Assembly: GCA_024741835.1 (NCBI GenBank)
Contig: JAENRP010000140.1
Span: 5,332-69,331 of the forward strand
Origin: Diplocarpon mali
Taxonomy: Eukaryota > Ascomycota > Leotiomycetes > Helotiales > Drepanopezizaceae
Direction of reading: 5' to 3'
Length of the DNA stretch: 64,000 bases
Program-made: the position numbers and the translations under genes
Notes under the pieces: generated by a model
What the model was told of the DNA's origin: nothing
The model's database searches: none
What the model saw: only the letters and a program-made list of their open reading frames with translations
In this document: piece by piece, positions 36,801 to 46,959 of the stretch
Layout of the letters: each line of letters starts with the position of its first letter
Position numbering within the stretch: position 1 is the stretch's first letter

Positions 36801-38851
36801 TCCTTTAAAGGAGAGAATGCAATAGCAAAGGCGATTCATTAAGCGTTATAAGCCTCTTCTTACTTAATATTACAAGCCTCGCGGTCCGCAATAGCTAAGA
36901 ACTTATTTAAAGTAGTATAATTATTATTCATTTTATACTTCTTTACTTAAAGGTTATTCTTTAAAGCTAAGGAGACCTTTTTATAAATATTATCAAACTA
37001 GCGAGACTAATCGATCTTTCTAGCTATAATAAGGGTAATAAACTTAGATTAGAACTTATTATATAATAATAAACCTATAGTTAGCCTGCTATATTTAAGC
37101 TTAGCAGACTAAATGTAGTTATAATTAAAAAACCTTTAATCTAAGACCTTAAGGATATTAATAGTATATATAAACTTATTAATAAAGATAGGATCTATAT
37201 ATTATAAGATTAAGTTCTAAGCTTTACCTATTATACACTTAAAGTAGGTAATAATCTAATCCTCTCTTAAAGTGAAGTTACTTAAGTATTTTTAAATAAA
37301 TACCTTTATAGCTATCTTCTAAGTGTTATAGGTGATTTCGCCTTAATGATTACTAAAATAGGTTTAAAGGTACTTGATTCAATAGAGGTCGATAGCTAAG
37401 ACTAAAGGTCTAATAATCAAGAGGTAATAGTTTAAGAAAGGTAGTAAGTCAGCGGTAAAGGACCGAGTATTCTAAGGGCTAGCACTTAAGGAAAAAGGGG
37501 CAGTAGTATTATTTTAAAGAGCAGCGGCTATAGTAGCGCTAATAAAGTTTGCGATTTCAGCTTATTAAGCAGCTAAGAAGAGAGGGGCCGATATAATAGG
37601 AGTAGACGTCGGTTCTTCCTTAACTTTAATCAATAGAAAGGGAGTATTTCGAGAATCTACTCGCGGTCCAGGCCTAGGAGTAAAATTAGTACTAAGGGAG
37701 GTTTCTTCTTAAGTAGGCTTAAAAGGGGGAATATCTCTAGGACTAGGGTTAGCAGTAAGGCCTATAGAACTAGTAGTAGTAAGGCCTAGTAGTAAAGGTG
37801 CGGTTAACCTTTTACTTCTCTTAAGTAGCATAAGATTAGAGGTCATAAGTACTAACTCTTTTTATATTATCTAATTTAATCTAAAAGGACCTAATGCTAA
37901 ATAGTGACCTATTTAAAAGGGGGAAGATTAGTATAAGCAGAGCTATATACATTCTTAAAGCCTTTTGATAGAGTATATATTAAGGTATTATAAGTTTATA
38001 AATCTTAAAAAAAAAGGTTTTACTTTAGAATCACTTCTCTTTACTAATTAGGAGTTGTAATAAGGTTGCTTAAGGGTATAGTGCAAATCTAGGGAAGTAG
38101 GGTCCAAGGATCTAAAGCTTATCACTCTACTAAAGTTGACCTAATCTTTAATAGTATAGTATAACCTACTAAGGCTAACTAAGTCTCTATATATATATAT
38201 AGGTATAAGTCCCTTAGTTTCGTACCTAAGTATTCGAAGGAAGGAGTAAGGAGCTTCGAAGAGTATAAGGAAGAGTCAATAAGTATAGGTTGACAAGTAT
38301 AGGTCGATAAGTATAGGTCGATAGGAAGTATAGAGAAGGTCGACGACTTATTCGCAAGGAGGTGTCTTCGAGAAGTCGAATTGTATTTAAGGGTTTCGAA
38401 GGAAGGAGTGAGGAGCTTCGAAGAGTATAAGGAGAGTTATCGATAAGTATATTATCGATAAAAAAGAGTGGTATAAAGTTATTTATAAGGGAGGGAGAAA
38501 GTTAAAAAGAGAAAAGCTATTATACTACTTTAGGCAGCAGCCTACGCTAGCGAAGCAAGGGCATAGTAAATAAAAAATTTTTTCGAATTAAAATTGAAGG
38601 TAAATCTCCATTTGCCAAATAAAGGAGGTAAAGGGTCGAAAAAACAAGCTAATCTCATATTCGAAGGTCGTTTTTCAGCTTTCTCTAAAAACTAGATTAG
38701 TAAGATCTAAGCGCTATATATAAGTTGCTTAAGGCAGTTTGTAATAGAAGTCGAGATCAAGAGATCGAGTTGCTTAAGGCAGTTCAAAATGACAATTCTA
38801 AAGGTAGTAGATATCAAGCTTCTTAGCAGAGGTTAAGTAGATCTTTTCTTA
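33801..38851 (-). pseudogene. E1 gag-pol 5' part, heavily degenerate
   Basis: E1 sequence from the RNase H-integrase linker (left) through RT, protease and gag to the leader (right), matching E4 26670-31562. Mini-repeat copies lie at 33877 and 33922, at 35838 and 35883, and at 37658. The leader has an extra short tandem (GTATAGGTCGATAA type, 38280-38335). Almost no open frame above 60 codons survives. Confidence 0.82.
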
Positions 38852-39106
38852 TATTACAACTCACTCTTAAGCATATAAAAGGCGAGAATTGAATAACGCT
38901 AACTATATTGCCTTAAGAGGTATACTATATAATTGAAAAGAAAAGATAAAGAAGAAAAGAGAGTCTCTAATAGAGCTCCTTTAGAATAAGTATAAGTGCT
39001 TTACTAGCGTGCATATAATCCAGCTACCTTGCTACCTTAGCGGGCACCTGACTTCGTGCACCTGACCAACACGTGATATAACTGTATATGTAATGCGGCC
39101 GTAATA
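38852..39106 (-). repeat. E1 5' LTR
   Basis: 255-bp LTR beginning TATTACAACT and ending GGCCGTAATA, followed by ctaag (39107-39111), the target duplication matching 11566-11570. Confidence 0.92.
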
Positions 39107-39520
39107 CTAAGGAGTATATCGATTTGCTCTTAAGGCTGTAACCCATTGAATAAGGTGTTTTCGTTATAGAGTATTTAAGTAAGCTTTACAGCCTTAAAGA
39201 TAATGTTAAGGAGTCAATCGAGTCTATAAAGCGTACTGAACTTGACGTCGAGTAAGGTTCAATTGAAGGGCGATCTGATCGTGAGTCCAACCGGCATCAA
39301 AATAAAGAGTCTGACAGCGTACTCGTTCGTCATAAGAGGACTATTTTGTAAGTATCTTTAGAGTCGGTATACTAAATGAAGAATCCATATTAAAAGCGTT
39401 AATTTTCAATACAAAAAGCGGCGAATCGTTATAGATAAATCATTAGCTATACCCCCTGTATATGAGCCCTGTTAATGGAAACCGGTAGAACTACGCACAG
39501 ACAGCAATTGTATATTATTT
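39107..39520 (-). pseudogene. Tc1/mariner transposase relic, 5' part
   Basis: Minus-strand N-terminal part of the mariner transposase. A helix-turn-helix stretch can be read (RCQTLYFDAGWTHDQIALQL, then TRRQVQYAL), followed by LIQWVTALRANRYTP up to the E1 junction. Stops again replace likely Trp, Gln or Arg codons. Joined to 10729-11570 after removal of E1 and one target duplication, the element is about 1251 bp, the normal size for the family. The outer end carries an imperfect copy of the terminal repeat at 10729. Confidence 0.83.
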
Positions 39521-40229
39521 CGGGCATGTACTAAGTATATCCCCGAACAGACTCTTCCTCCGACTTTGGCCATGTGAAGTAGAGCCAGCCATGCAGAGCC
39601 TCATTCCACCCCGGGCTTGGGATTCAAGTGAAGAATGCGAGACTACAAGAAGCTCAACCGTCGTCAATCGCCATTTTCCTGTCAGACTGGCTGACAGCTG
39701 TGCTGTCATCCACACCCAAATGTCATCCTTCGACAAACGAGCGGCACCGAAGCTCCAAGAAGGCGAGCGCAGACTTCTAGCTCCCATTCCGATGTTTTGG
39801 TTGAGTAATCAGCAGGCTAGCCAGACTGGCATCGCTAGACTACGAATGGTGGCGTTGGTGGTCGTCATTTTCCTTCCCGCCCCAGCCATGGGCTCGAGGT
39901 CTACGAGCTCGGAGTACATGGACCATGACGCCCTCGCACACGCCCATGACGCCCGTTCTTAATCCGAAAACCACGTCCTATTGTTGAAACAGGATGTAAT
40001 ATCTGGCTCTGTCTGTTTGAACTCCTCTTGTCCTCACATTTCCCCGACATCAGTAGGTGGTTTTTCTCTCACCTCTTTTTTTACATCCTCAACTATTCGC
40101 ACTCAGAATATTTACGTTTATATCTTTATTCACTGCATGAGCTCTTTCTCATTGAATCTCCTGGAATTACCAAAGTCCAAGTGCCACTACATCCCAGGCT
40201 GAAAGCCCGCAAGTCGGCTAATTTCCACC
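39521..40229. other. Intergenic region between transposon block and MFS gene
   Basis: Composition returns abruptly to normal. ORFs at 39515-39787 (minus) and 39591-39962 (plus) overlap each other and match nothing I know. The last 200 bp is the probable promoter and leader of the MFS gene. Confidence 0.5.
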
Positions 40230-41969
40230 ATGGAAACATTATCAACCCGAATCTCCGAGAACGTAACCCTCGAGTCTGAGAATGACGCTGAGCTCGCTGC
40301 AACGCATGAGAGAGAGGCGGCGAACGCAATATCTCGCAGGACTTGTGCATGTTTCGGAAAAGAAACCCGGCACCAGGGAAGCGAACTTCCAGCGATTGAC
40401 GAGTCTCCGAAGGCTCGGCTAGAGCGACTGGGAAGACAGAGGCCAGAAGTCTTTAAATCGATTTGGGCCGAAATTGGCTTCGTATTTTCCATCTCGATGT
40501 CCCAGGTCCTGACCGTATGATCTACCTCTTACATGTTCAGGGTAATTGCTGATTCTGAGTAGGAGTACTTTGTTTCGGGATTCACTGTTATCCTTCCAAC
40601 TTTGGTCCAGGACTTGAACATTCCACCCGCTTCTTCGACATGGCCTGCAAGTGCTTTCTCGTTGGTGGTTGCGAGCTTTCTGCTAATCTTTGGACGGCTG
40701 GCGGACATGTATGGAGGACTCCCTGTATATGTCGCTGGTTTTGCTTGGCTCACCCTGTGGAGCTTGATCGCGGGCTTCTCGACATCTGACATTATGATGA
40801 ATTTCTGTCGAGCGCTGCAAGGACTTGGACCTGCTGCGTACCTTCCATCCTCGATGATGATTCTCGGGATGATCTACCGCCCAGGCCCCAGGAAGAATCT
40901 AGTATTCAGCATCTATGGTGCATGTGCTGCAGGTGGTTTTTTTATAGGCATCTTCTTCGCTGGATTGACTGCCGAGTATACTAGTTGGGGATGGTATTTT
41001 TGGATAGGCACCATTCTTTCGGCCATTACAGCAATAACATCCTACATCACCATCCCCTCGGACATGGCCGAGAAACGTAACTCTCCCTCCAGGGTTAAAA
41101 TGGACTGGCTTGGGGCAATACTCATCGTCTGCGGCCTGATCCACTTCACGTTCGCCATCATCGACTCCTCACACGCACCCCAGCAGTGGAAGACACCTTA
41201 TATCTACGTCCTCTTCATCGGCGGCGCTCTCCTGCTGCTAGCTGGTGCTTACGTCGAGTTCATCGTTGCCGAAGAACCGCTTCTTCCAGCATCTCTCTTC
41301 AAAGTCCCGTGCATGCCCGCACTAGTCATCGCGCTCTTCTTCACATATGGCTCCCTGGGCGTCTTCCTCCTCTACGCAACGTTCTACATGGAAGAAGTTA
41401 TGGGCGCATCGCCACTCCAGGTTGTAGCTTGGTATGTGCCTATGGCGCTGGGAGGTTGTTTCATCGCCACATTTGGCGGCTTCATCATGCATCTCGTCCC
41501 AGGTACAGTCCTTGTCATTATTTCGGGTGTGTCATGGATCGTCGCTCCTCTTCTCTTCGCCACCGCACCGCAAGGTGCTAACTACTGGGCGTACATCTTC
41601 CCATCGATGATCTGCGCTACTATTGGTATCGATGTCACGTTCAATGTGGCCAATATCTTTATCACCACATCTCTGCCTCGCAGACAGCAAGGTCTCGCTG
41701 GCTCCGTCATCATGCTGCTGCTGCACTTGGGTATCGCGGTCTGTCTGGGCTTTGCAGATATCGTGAATACCTATACACTCGAGAGACTTGGAACAAGGCA
41801 GAGCTACCATGCGGTATTCTGGTTTGGAGTCGCGTGTGCAGCAACTGCATTGGTCATATTGGGGCTGTTTGTGAAGATCAACAAGGCGGAGAGTGAGCTG
41901 ACGTTCGAAGAGAAGGAGGAGATGGAAGTTGGTCCTGACACCGTTGGCAGGTCGCAGGAGCAGAAATAG
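40230..41969 (+). CDS. MFS transporter, DHA2-type drug:H+ antiporter-like
   Basis: Two exons, 40230-40514 and 40563-41969 (intron of 48 bp, GTATGA...GTAG, phase 0), give 563 residues. A hydrophilic head of about 80 residues is followed by about 14 predicted membrane helices, the number typical of the DHA2 group. Visible family marks are the motif-A-like loop GRLADMYGG after the second helix, RALQGLGPAAYLPSSMMIL (fourth helix region), and SWGWYFWIG, where MFS drug transporters usually have WRWIF. The tail is acidic (FEEKEEME). The likely role is proton-coupled export of small molecules at the plasma membrane, and the substrate cannot be told. The neighbours do not form a biosynthetic cluster. 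Confidence 0.9.
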
Positions 41970-42248
41970 GAGGGCATGCTCGGAACGGCAGAAGGTGATT
42001 TGTGCGGGTAGATAAAAGAGAGCGATTGTAAAGAGTGAATATAGAGATGCCCAAAAGTTTTCAGTCCTACCCGAGCCCTTTCCTGAGTCGTGCAGGCCGC
42101 ACTTTCTGATCCATTTCGCTTGCGTCCGGTTTTCCTTTCATCAAGCGCTTGGCATCGAAAATACCTCGAGATATCTGAAATCCGAGAAGCTGTGTCTGAG
42201 ACTTGACTTCTCCATCCAGTACCTCACCTGGGTAGAGCCGTATATGGA

Positions 42249-42335
42249 GTTGTAGGGTAGGGTTGTAGTGTAGAGCTGTAGAGTAGAGTTGTAGGGTAGA
42301 GTTGTAGGGTAGAGTTGTAGTGCAGAGCTGTAAAG
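42249..42335. repeat. 13-bp tandem repeat, about 6.5 copies
   Basis: The unit GTTGTAGGGTAGA starts at 42249, 42262, 42275, 42288, 42301, 42314 and (partial) 42327, with small variants such as GCTGTAGAGTAGA. A minisatellite with no visible coding or regulatory role. Confidence 0.85.
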
Positions 42336-42764
42336 ATATCGACTCTAGCTACCAAAACAAGAATAGCAAAGCCGAGGATAAGAACAGCTCATAACCAGAG
42401 CACGATACCCGGTAAAGTTTCCTTCTTCCCTCCTCCGGTAAGCTCCGGATCCCTACCCAGCGCCGTTCTCTCTCGAGTTGCTATTATTCCTCGCTCACCA
42501 GCAACTTTGTTCGTGGGCCAGGTGGGCACTGTGATGCCTCTGGTACCGTGGCTCAACCGTTACCAACCGCCGCCAGACTCCACTGGGGCACATACCTCAG
42601 GGGCCTCTCTTGCTAGACGCCCCCGGTACTGTGCCTGGACAGAGGCCAAGCGCTAGATTCGATTGCTTTCGGGAAGCCGGAGCTCCTCGAGGATCGGTCC
42701 TCGTCGCGTTGTGCTTCTCTTTTTCTCTCTTGGAGAGGTTATTGACGGTTTCTCGTTCGACGAG

Positions 42765-42790
42765 GAGAGAGAGAGAGAGAGAGAGAGAGC
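42765..42790. repeat. GA microsatellite
   Basis: An uninterrupted run of (GA) dinucleotides in the intergenic region. Confidence 0.9.
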
Positions 42791-43188
42791 GAGAAAAGAA
42801 GGAAAGAAGGTAGATCCGAAATTTAATTCGCCGCCAGGTTTATTGCTGCATATGGTTTATTTCGTATCCCCAGCTCAGGGACACGAGTAAGATATGTAAT
42901 GCGTAGAAAATTGCTAATTGAATGTCGGCAAAAGAATAGAGAAAAAAAGTCTTGCGTAAAAGCATGTACTTGGAATCTGCGTGTTATAGTTTGTTTTTCT
43001 GGCCATATTCTTCTCTTCCGAGTCCCAATGTATAAGGTGTGTAGCAAACATGATGTGTCGATCTCGCAAGTGCCGCCCGCGCATCTTTTGATAAGGTACT
43101 CAACAGAGGCGGATACCCACCGGATGCGATTGCTTTGATGGGCAACACGGGAATGGCGAATATGCGATGGCTGTGGGAGCAACAAGGG

Positions 43189-44692
43189 CTACAGTCTCGA
43201 GGATCCCGCGGGTCGCTCCATCGATGTGTCTCGCTCTTTCGTCTTTCGCTGGAAGTTCTTGACAAGCTGTCTGATCGCCAAGTCCAACATCACATCCTCA
43301 CTGCCTCCCGGGATCTTCGCCCCTGGCACTTCGCGGTAGATTCCTACACTCGTCAGCACAGCACCTCAGACCACGTCGCAGTGGAGACTCACTCTCGACG
43401 AGCTCTCCCTGTCCAGATCTCGTGTAGCCATTTCCACCATGCAGGAGGACGGCGGTGCTGGCGCACAGCTCCAGAACCCGTCCAGCCTGGGCCTTGGCCA
43501 GTGCAGTCAACCCTCCAAGCTCCTTATTCGCCTCTTCTTCGCTCAGTTTCGTCATGGAGTAGGTGAACTGCTCGATCCAGGCCCAGTGGGCTTCCAGATC
43601 AGCACCGCATTTGGCCAGCCGGTGTCTGACAACTGGCTGGTCCATCAGCATCTTTCCGAACGCCTCTCTCTTCAAGCAGTACTTAAAAGCATCGCTCAGC
43701 GCCACTCTCGAGATGCGGTTGACGGAAATCGCAATCGTCAGCCTCTCGTGGTTGAAGTTTTGCATGATGTACTTCATGCCTTGCCCTTCGGTCCCAATTA
43801 GGTTCTCGACAGGCACTTTCACGTCATCGAGCTCGATGAACGTGGTTCCGGAAGTGTGTTGCCCGCCGACCTCGATGCGGCGCATGCTCACGCCTTTGGT
43901 GTCGAGAAGTGGCACGACAAGCATGGAGAGGCCTCCTGCCCCAGGGCCGCCCGTTCGGACAGCCATGCTAGCGCAATGGCTCCAGATACCGTTGGTGATC
44001 CATTTCTTGGTCCCGTTGACGATGAAGTGCTTTCCGTCTTTGGTTCTCCTGGCAGTGGTGGTAATATTCCCCACGTCGCTCCCGGCGTCTGGCTCGGTGA
44101 CGGCAATACAGACTCTCCTCTTGCCCGTGATGAGATCTGGTACAAACCTCTCCTTGAGTCCTTCGCTTCCAAACTTCAAGATTGGGGGAAGGCCGAACGC
44201 AAACCCAACGGTGACAGCTCCTGAGGGACCCAGTGATCCACTTCTAGCCAGCCTAGCGAGGCGTCAGAGTTTTCGCAGCTCTGACCATGACTGTTCAATA
44301 CGCAACGCTTACTCGTCGATATAGATCTGAGTATGAAGATAATCATAGTCCTCGATCTTCAGCCCACCCGGAAGCTCGTGGATTCCTGCCTTGCGGAGCC
44401 ACTTCAAAGGCAAAGGAGCAGGCATATTGGGAATCAGGAAATTTGCGGCAGCAAAGTTCGAGAACAGGTCATCTGCACGATGTTAGAAAACGACGGCTGA
44501 TGAGGGTGTTGAGCTTGCTGTACCAGGAACACTTCCAGCCGCTTCCCATTCACCAGCATGAGGAATGAGGAGCTTCTCGGCTAGCTGCCTGCAGGTCTTC
44601 TGCCATTTACGATGGGAATCAGTGTAGTAAGCAGAGGGAATCCCCATAAGCCAGGGAGGATCGCTGAATGGGATTGGAACTGAACGAGACAT
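43189..44692 (-). CDS. Acyl-CoA dehydrogenase, probable peroxisomal
   Basis: Four exons on the minus strand: 44692-44524, 44472-44313, 44252-43393 and 43343-43189, giving 447 residues. All three GT..AG introns keep frame. FAD/acyl-CoA dehydrogenase signatures in order are CIAVTEPDAGSDVGNI, FIVNGTKKWITNG, SMRRIEVGGQHTSG, NLIGTEGQGMKYIM, FNHERLTIA, LHGGNGYTRSGQGELVE and, in the last exon, YREVPGAKIPGGSEDVM with the Glu in the position of the catalytic base. The protein ends Ser-Arg-Leu, a PTS1-type signal, and no mitochondrial presequence is evident. The likely role is the first oxidation of acyl-CoA, perhaps of branched or unusual chains. I chose the start MSRSVPIPFSDPPW rather than the upstream in-frame Met because the conserved-looking region begins there. 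Plus-strand ORFs inside are shadows. Confidence 0.9.
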
Positions 44693-45300
44693 CGTGAAGT
44701 GTTGCGGATTTGTTGACTGTCGCGCTGTTGGAATACTTAGGCGAAGACGATAATCGAGAAAGGAGGGAAAAGGGAGAGACACTGAAGGGTAGAAGCGCCG
44801 CGGAATAGCAAGCTATCATCATCGTCTAAACTGTACAGTCATGTTGTTGCCGGATATAAAAGGCTGAGGTAACTACCTATGGTAACTCAGCTAAGCTGCG
44901 GGGATAACCTCCTCGGCTCGGCTGTCGGCTTGGATCATGTGCAGCCCATCTTGGACACCCAGCAACCTCATTAACAGCTCGTTCTTAGAAGAAAGCTCAT
45001 ATGTTGAGCCAAACAATGACAAGAGCTAAGATAACCCTCTTTCAGATATGCGTGTCCGATGGCCATTCAGATGCCACACGTTCTAGCCACGTGACGAGCT
45101 TGTCAAAATGGGGCAGCTACCTATGTTAGTTGAATCGTCATCATCGGGTAGGGCTGTAGGGTTAAAGTCGTACCTGCCCTCTCTGGAGTCACTTTTAATT
45201 GCTACATCCCATTGCTACATCCCATTGCTTTCGATAAATTCAACCAGAATCACAATCCGTGGCAGAACTTGGTCGGCAGAGTCCCAAGCGATTGCTCAAG
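44693..45300. other. Divergent promoter region
   Basis: About 600 bp between the 5' ends of the acyl-CoA dehydrogenase (minus) and F-box (plus) genes. A direct repeat of GCTACATCCCATT occurs twice in tandem at 45200-45228. I see no further structure. Confidence 0.5.
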
Positions 45301-46959
45301 ATGGCATTAGCAGAACTATCCACGGAGCTCATCAACGAGGTATTGCTCCATATCGAGTCGGTCACGACGATTTCCCGAGTCTCTAGGCGTTTCCACGAAA
45401 TCACAGAGCAGATGATCTACTCCAATATATCGTTGAACCATCCGAAATCTTATAAACAATTTATTCAAACCTTAGTAGCGAGACCTGAGCTCGCTCGGCA
45501 TGTTAGACGTTTTCATACTTTCGGTACGTTCGTTCAAATTTTGCCGTTTGTTCATAGACAAGATTTCGCTCTCATCTCATGTGCTAGGCCATCCCTATGG
45601 CTGGGACTTTGACCTCTCGTTCCTCTCTCCCAGACACCAGCTTTGGATTCGAAGCCAGCTTCCTGAAGAGATTCACGGCAAGAAGTTCTGCAACAAATGG
45701 TTCAGGAAGATGTTCTTTCAGGTCAACGTGAACTGGCTCGAAGTTCCGCTGTTCTGGGATGCAATTACGGCTTTCCTGCTGACCATGTTCTCGCCAACAC
45801 TGCAATCTCTCGAAGTCAACGCGTATGGAAGTGCAGTGATGAGATATCAATTCATCGATGCCGTTCTCAAGGCTGGAAGCGTCGTTTGGCCACGGCTACA
45901 AAACATAACGGTTGATTCCAGCCCTGCAATATATGTCCCTATTGCGAACTCGACAGTAGCCCTGGATCTCATCGTACCGTTCCTCCACGTTCCATCTCTG
46001 ACCAAACTCCGCGCTGGGAACCTCAGCCAAAGTTCCTGGCGGCTAGGAAATAGTCCTCTGAAAGACCAAGTCTTTCATGTAACGGAGTTGACGCTTACGT
46101 GTTGCGCTCTCACTGGTCGGGTCCTGGCTCAATTTCTACGCTGCTTCGATTCGTTGAAACGGTTCGAAATGCAGTACAAGCAGTCGAAAATGCTGGGGAA
46201 GGCCATACGGAAGGGCTTGACGAGTTCGAAGTCGACCTTGGAAGAGTTGATTGTCACTCGTACCAGGGTTGCTTGTTATTCTTCTGAGAGTGGAGAGTAT
46301 GATTCCTCCGACGATGGCGCGGAGGGAATCAGTGACGACATTCTGGCAAGAGATCAAAATCGTCGGGAAGTGCTGGGATCACTGCGTAGATTTGGTAATC
46401 TGAAGTGAGCCTTTTCTCCTTGTGTAGAGGCTAGCTCCTCCCTCGACTCCCACAGAGGTAGAACAGCGGCCTTGACGACGTGCGTTGTTGGACGTTCTCG
46501 ACATACAGGCTTGCTTGACGCATGAGGAAGCCATTCGAAAAATCTGTCCTGCTCTGCTCTTCGTCTGGCAAAGTACCAAGTCACTAATACCCAACCAGAA
46601 AACTCAGAGCCGAATGCTCCTTCCTCGGCCTCAGCTCCAACCTCACCACCCTCGAGCTCCCAATCGACCCCGAAGAACGCTACTGCATACACATCGCAGC
46701 CCACCGCGCTGCTTTCATCAAAAGCCTCCCTCTGCCTCTCGAACAGCTCACAATCGAGAGCGCATCGCAAGGAATAGACTGTAGTCTCATAGACCTGTTT
46801 ACCAGGGGATGGTTTGGATCGAGCACGCCGGATTTGCAGACTGTATTTCTTAGATTTGGATATCGCAATCCCATGTTCCCGCCGGTTGCGCCGAGGTTAA
46901 AAGAGATGAGAGAGGTGGCGAGTCGTAGTGGTGTGGCGGTGATTTGGGAGTGGTCTTGA
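45301..46959 (+). CDS. F-box domain protein
   Basis: Three exons, 45301-45523, 45588-46404 and 46599-46959, give 466 residues. The F-box is at the N-terminus (about residues 1-50: LAELSTELINEVLLHIES, TISRVSRRFHEIT), followed by a body with weak leucine-rich character (TLQSLEVNAYGS, LTKLRAGNL, VTELTLTCCAL, STLEELIV, FGNLKKLRAECSFLG, TTLELPID). Intron 1 is taken as 45524-45587 (64 bp) rather than a 34-bp alternative with the same donor. Intron 2 (194 bp) joins GNLK to KLRAEC in frame. The known role of the family is substrate recognition in SCF ubiquitin ligases by binding Skp1, and the target here cannot be told. Confidence 0.85.

Larger units (their letters stand above)
11571..39106 (-). mobile_element. 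LTR retrotransposon E1 (Ty3/gypsy-like), outermost of the nest
   Basis: LTRs of 255 bp lie at 11571-11825 and 38852-39106. They are flanked by the 5-bp duplication ctaag (11566-11570 and 39107-39111) inside the mariner relic. LTR ends are inverted (TGTTACG..CGTAACA, with RIP changes). The polypurine tract AAAGGGGGAGGGTAG on the minus strand next to 11826 shows that the element points to the minus strand. Removing E2 and one target duplication leaves 7142 bp. It is the most AT-rich of the three family copies, as expected for the oldest layer. Coding capacity is destroyed throughout. Confidence 0.92.
41970..43188. other. Intergenic region with short repeats
   Basis: It lies between the convergent 3' ends of the MFS gene and the acyl-CoA dehydrogenase gene and holds a 13-bp tandem repeat and a GA microsatellite. 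ORFs at 42610-42890 and 42823-43265 have no recognisable content. Confidence 0.5.

Noticed and set aside
10729..39520. A large cargo-carrying element (Starship-like)
   Set aside because: The length is fully explained by nested LTR elements with proper target duplications. No tyrosine recombinase (DUF3435) or cargo genes are visible.
45524..45557. A 34-bp first intron in the F-box gene
   Set aside because: Too short for fungal splicing. The acceptor at 45587 gives 64 bp in the same frame and a better protein join.
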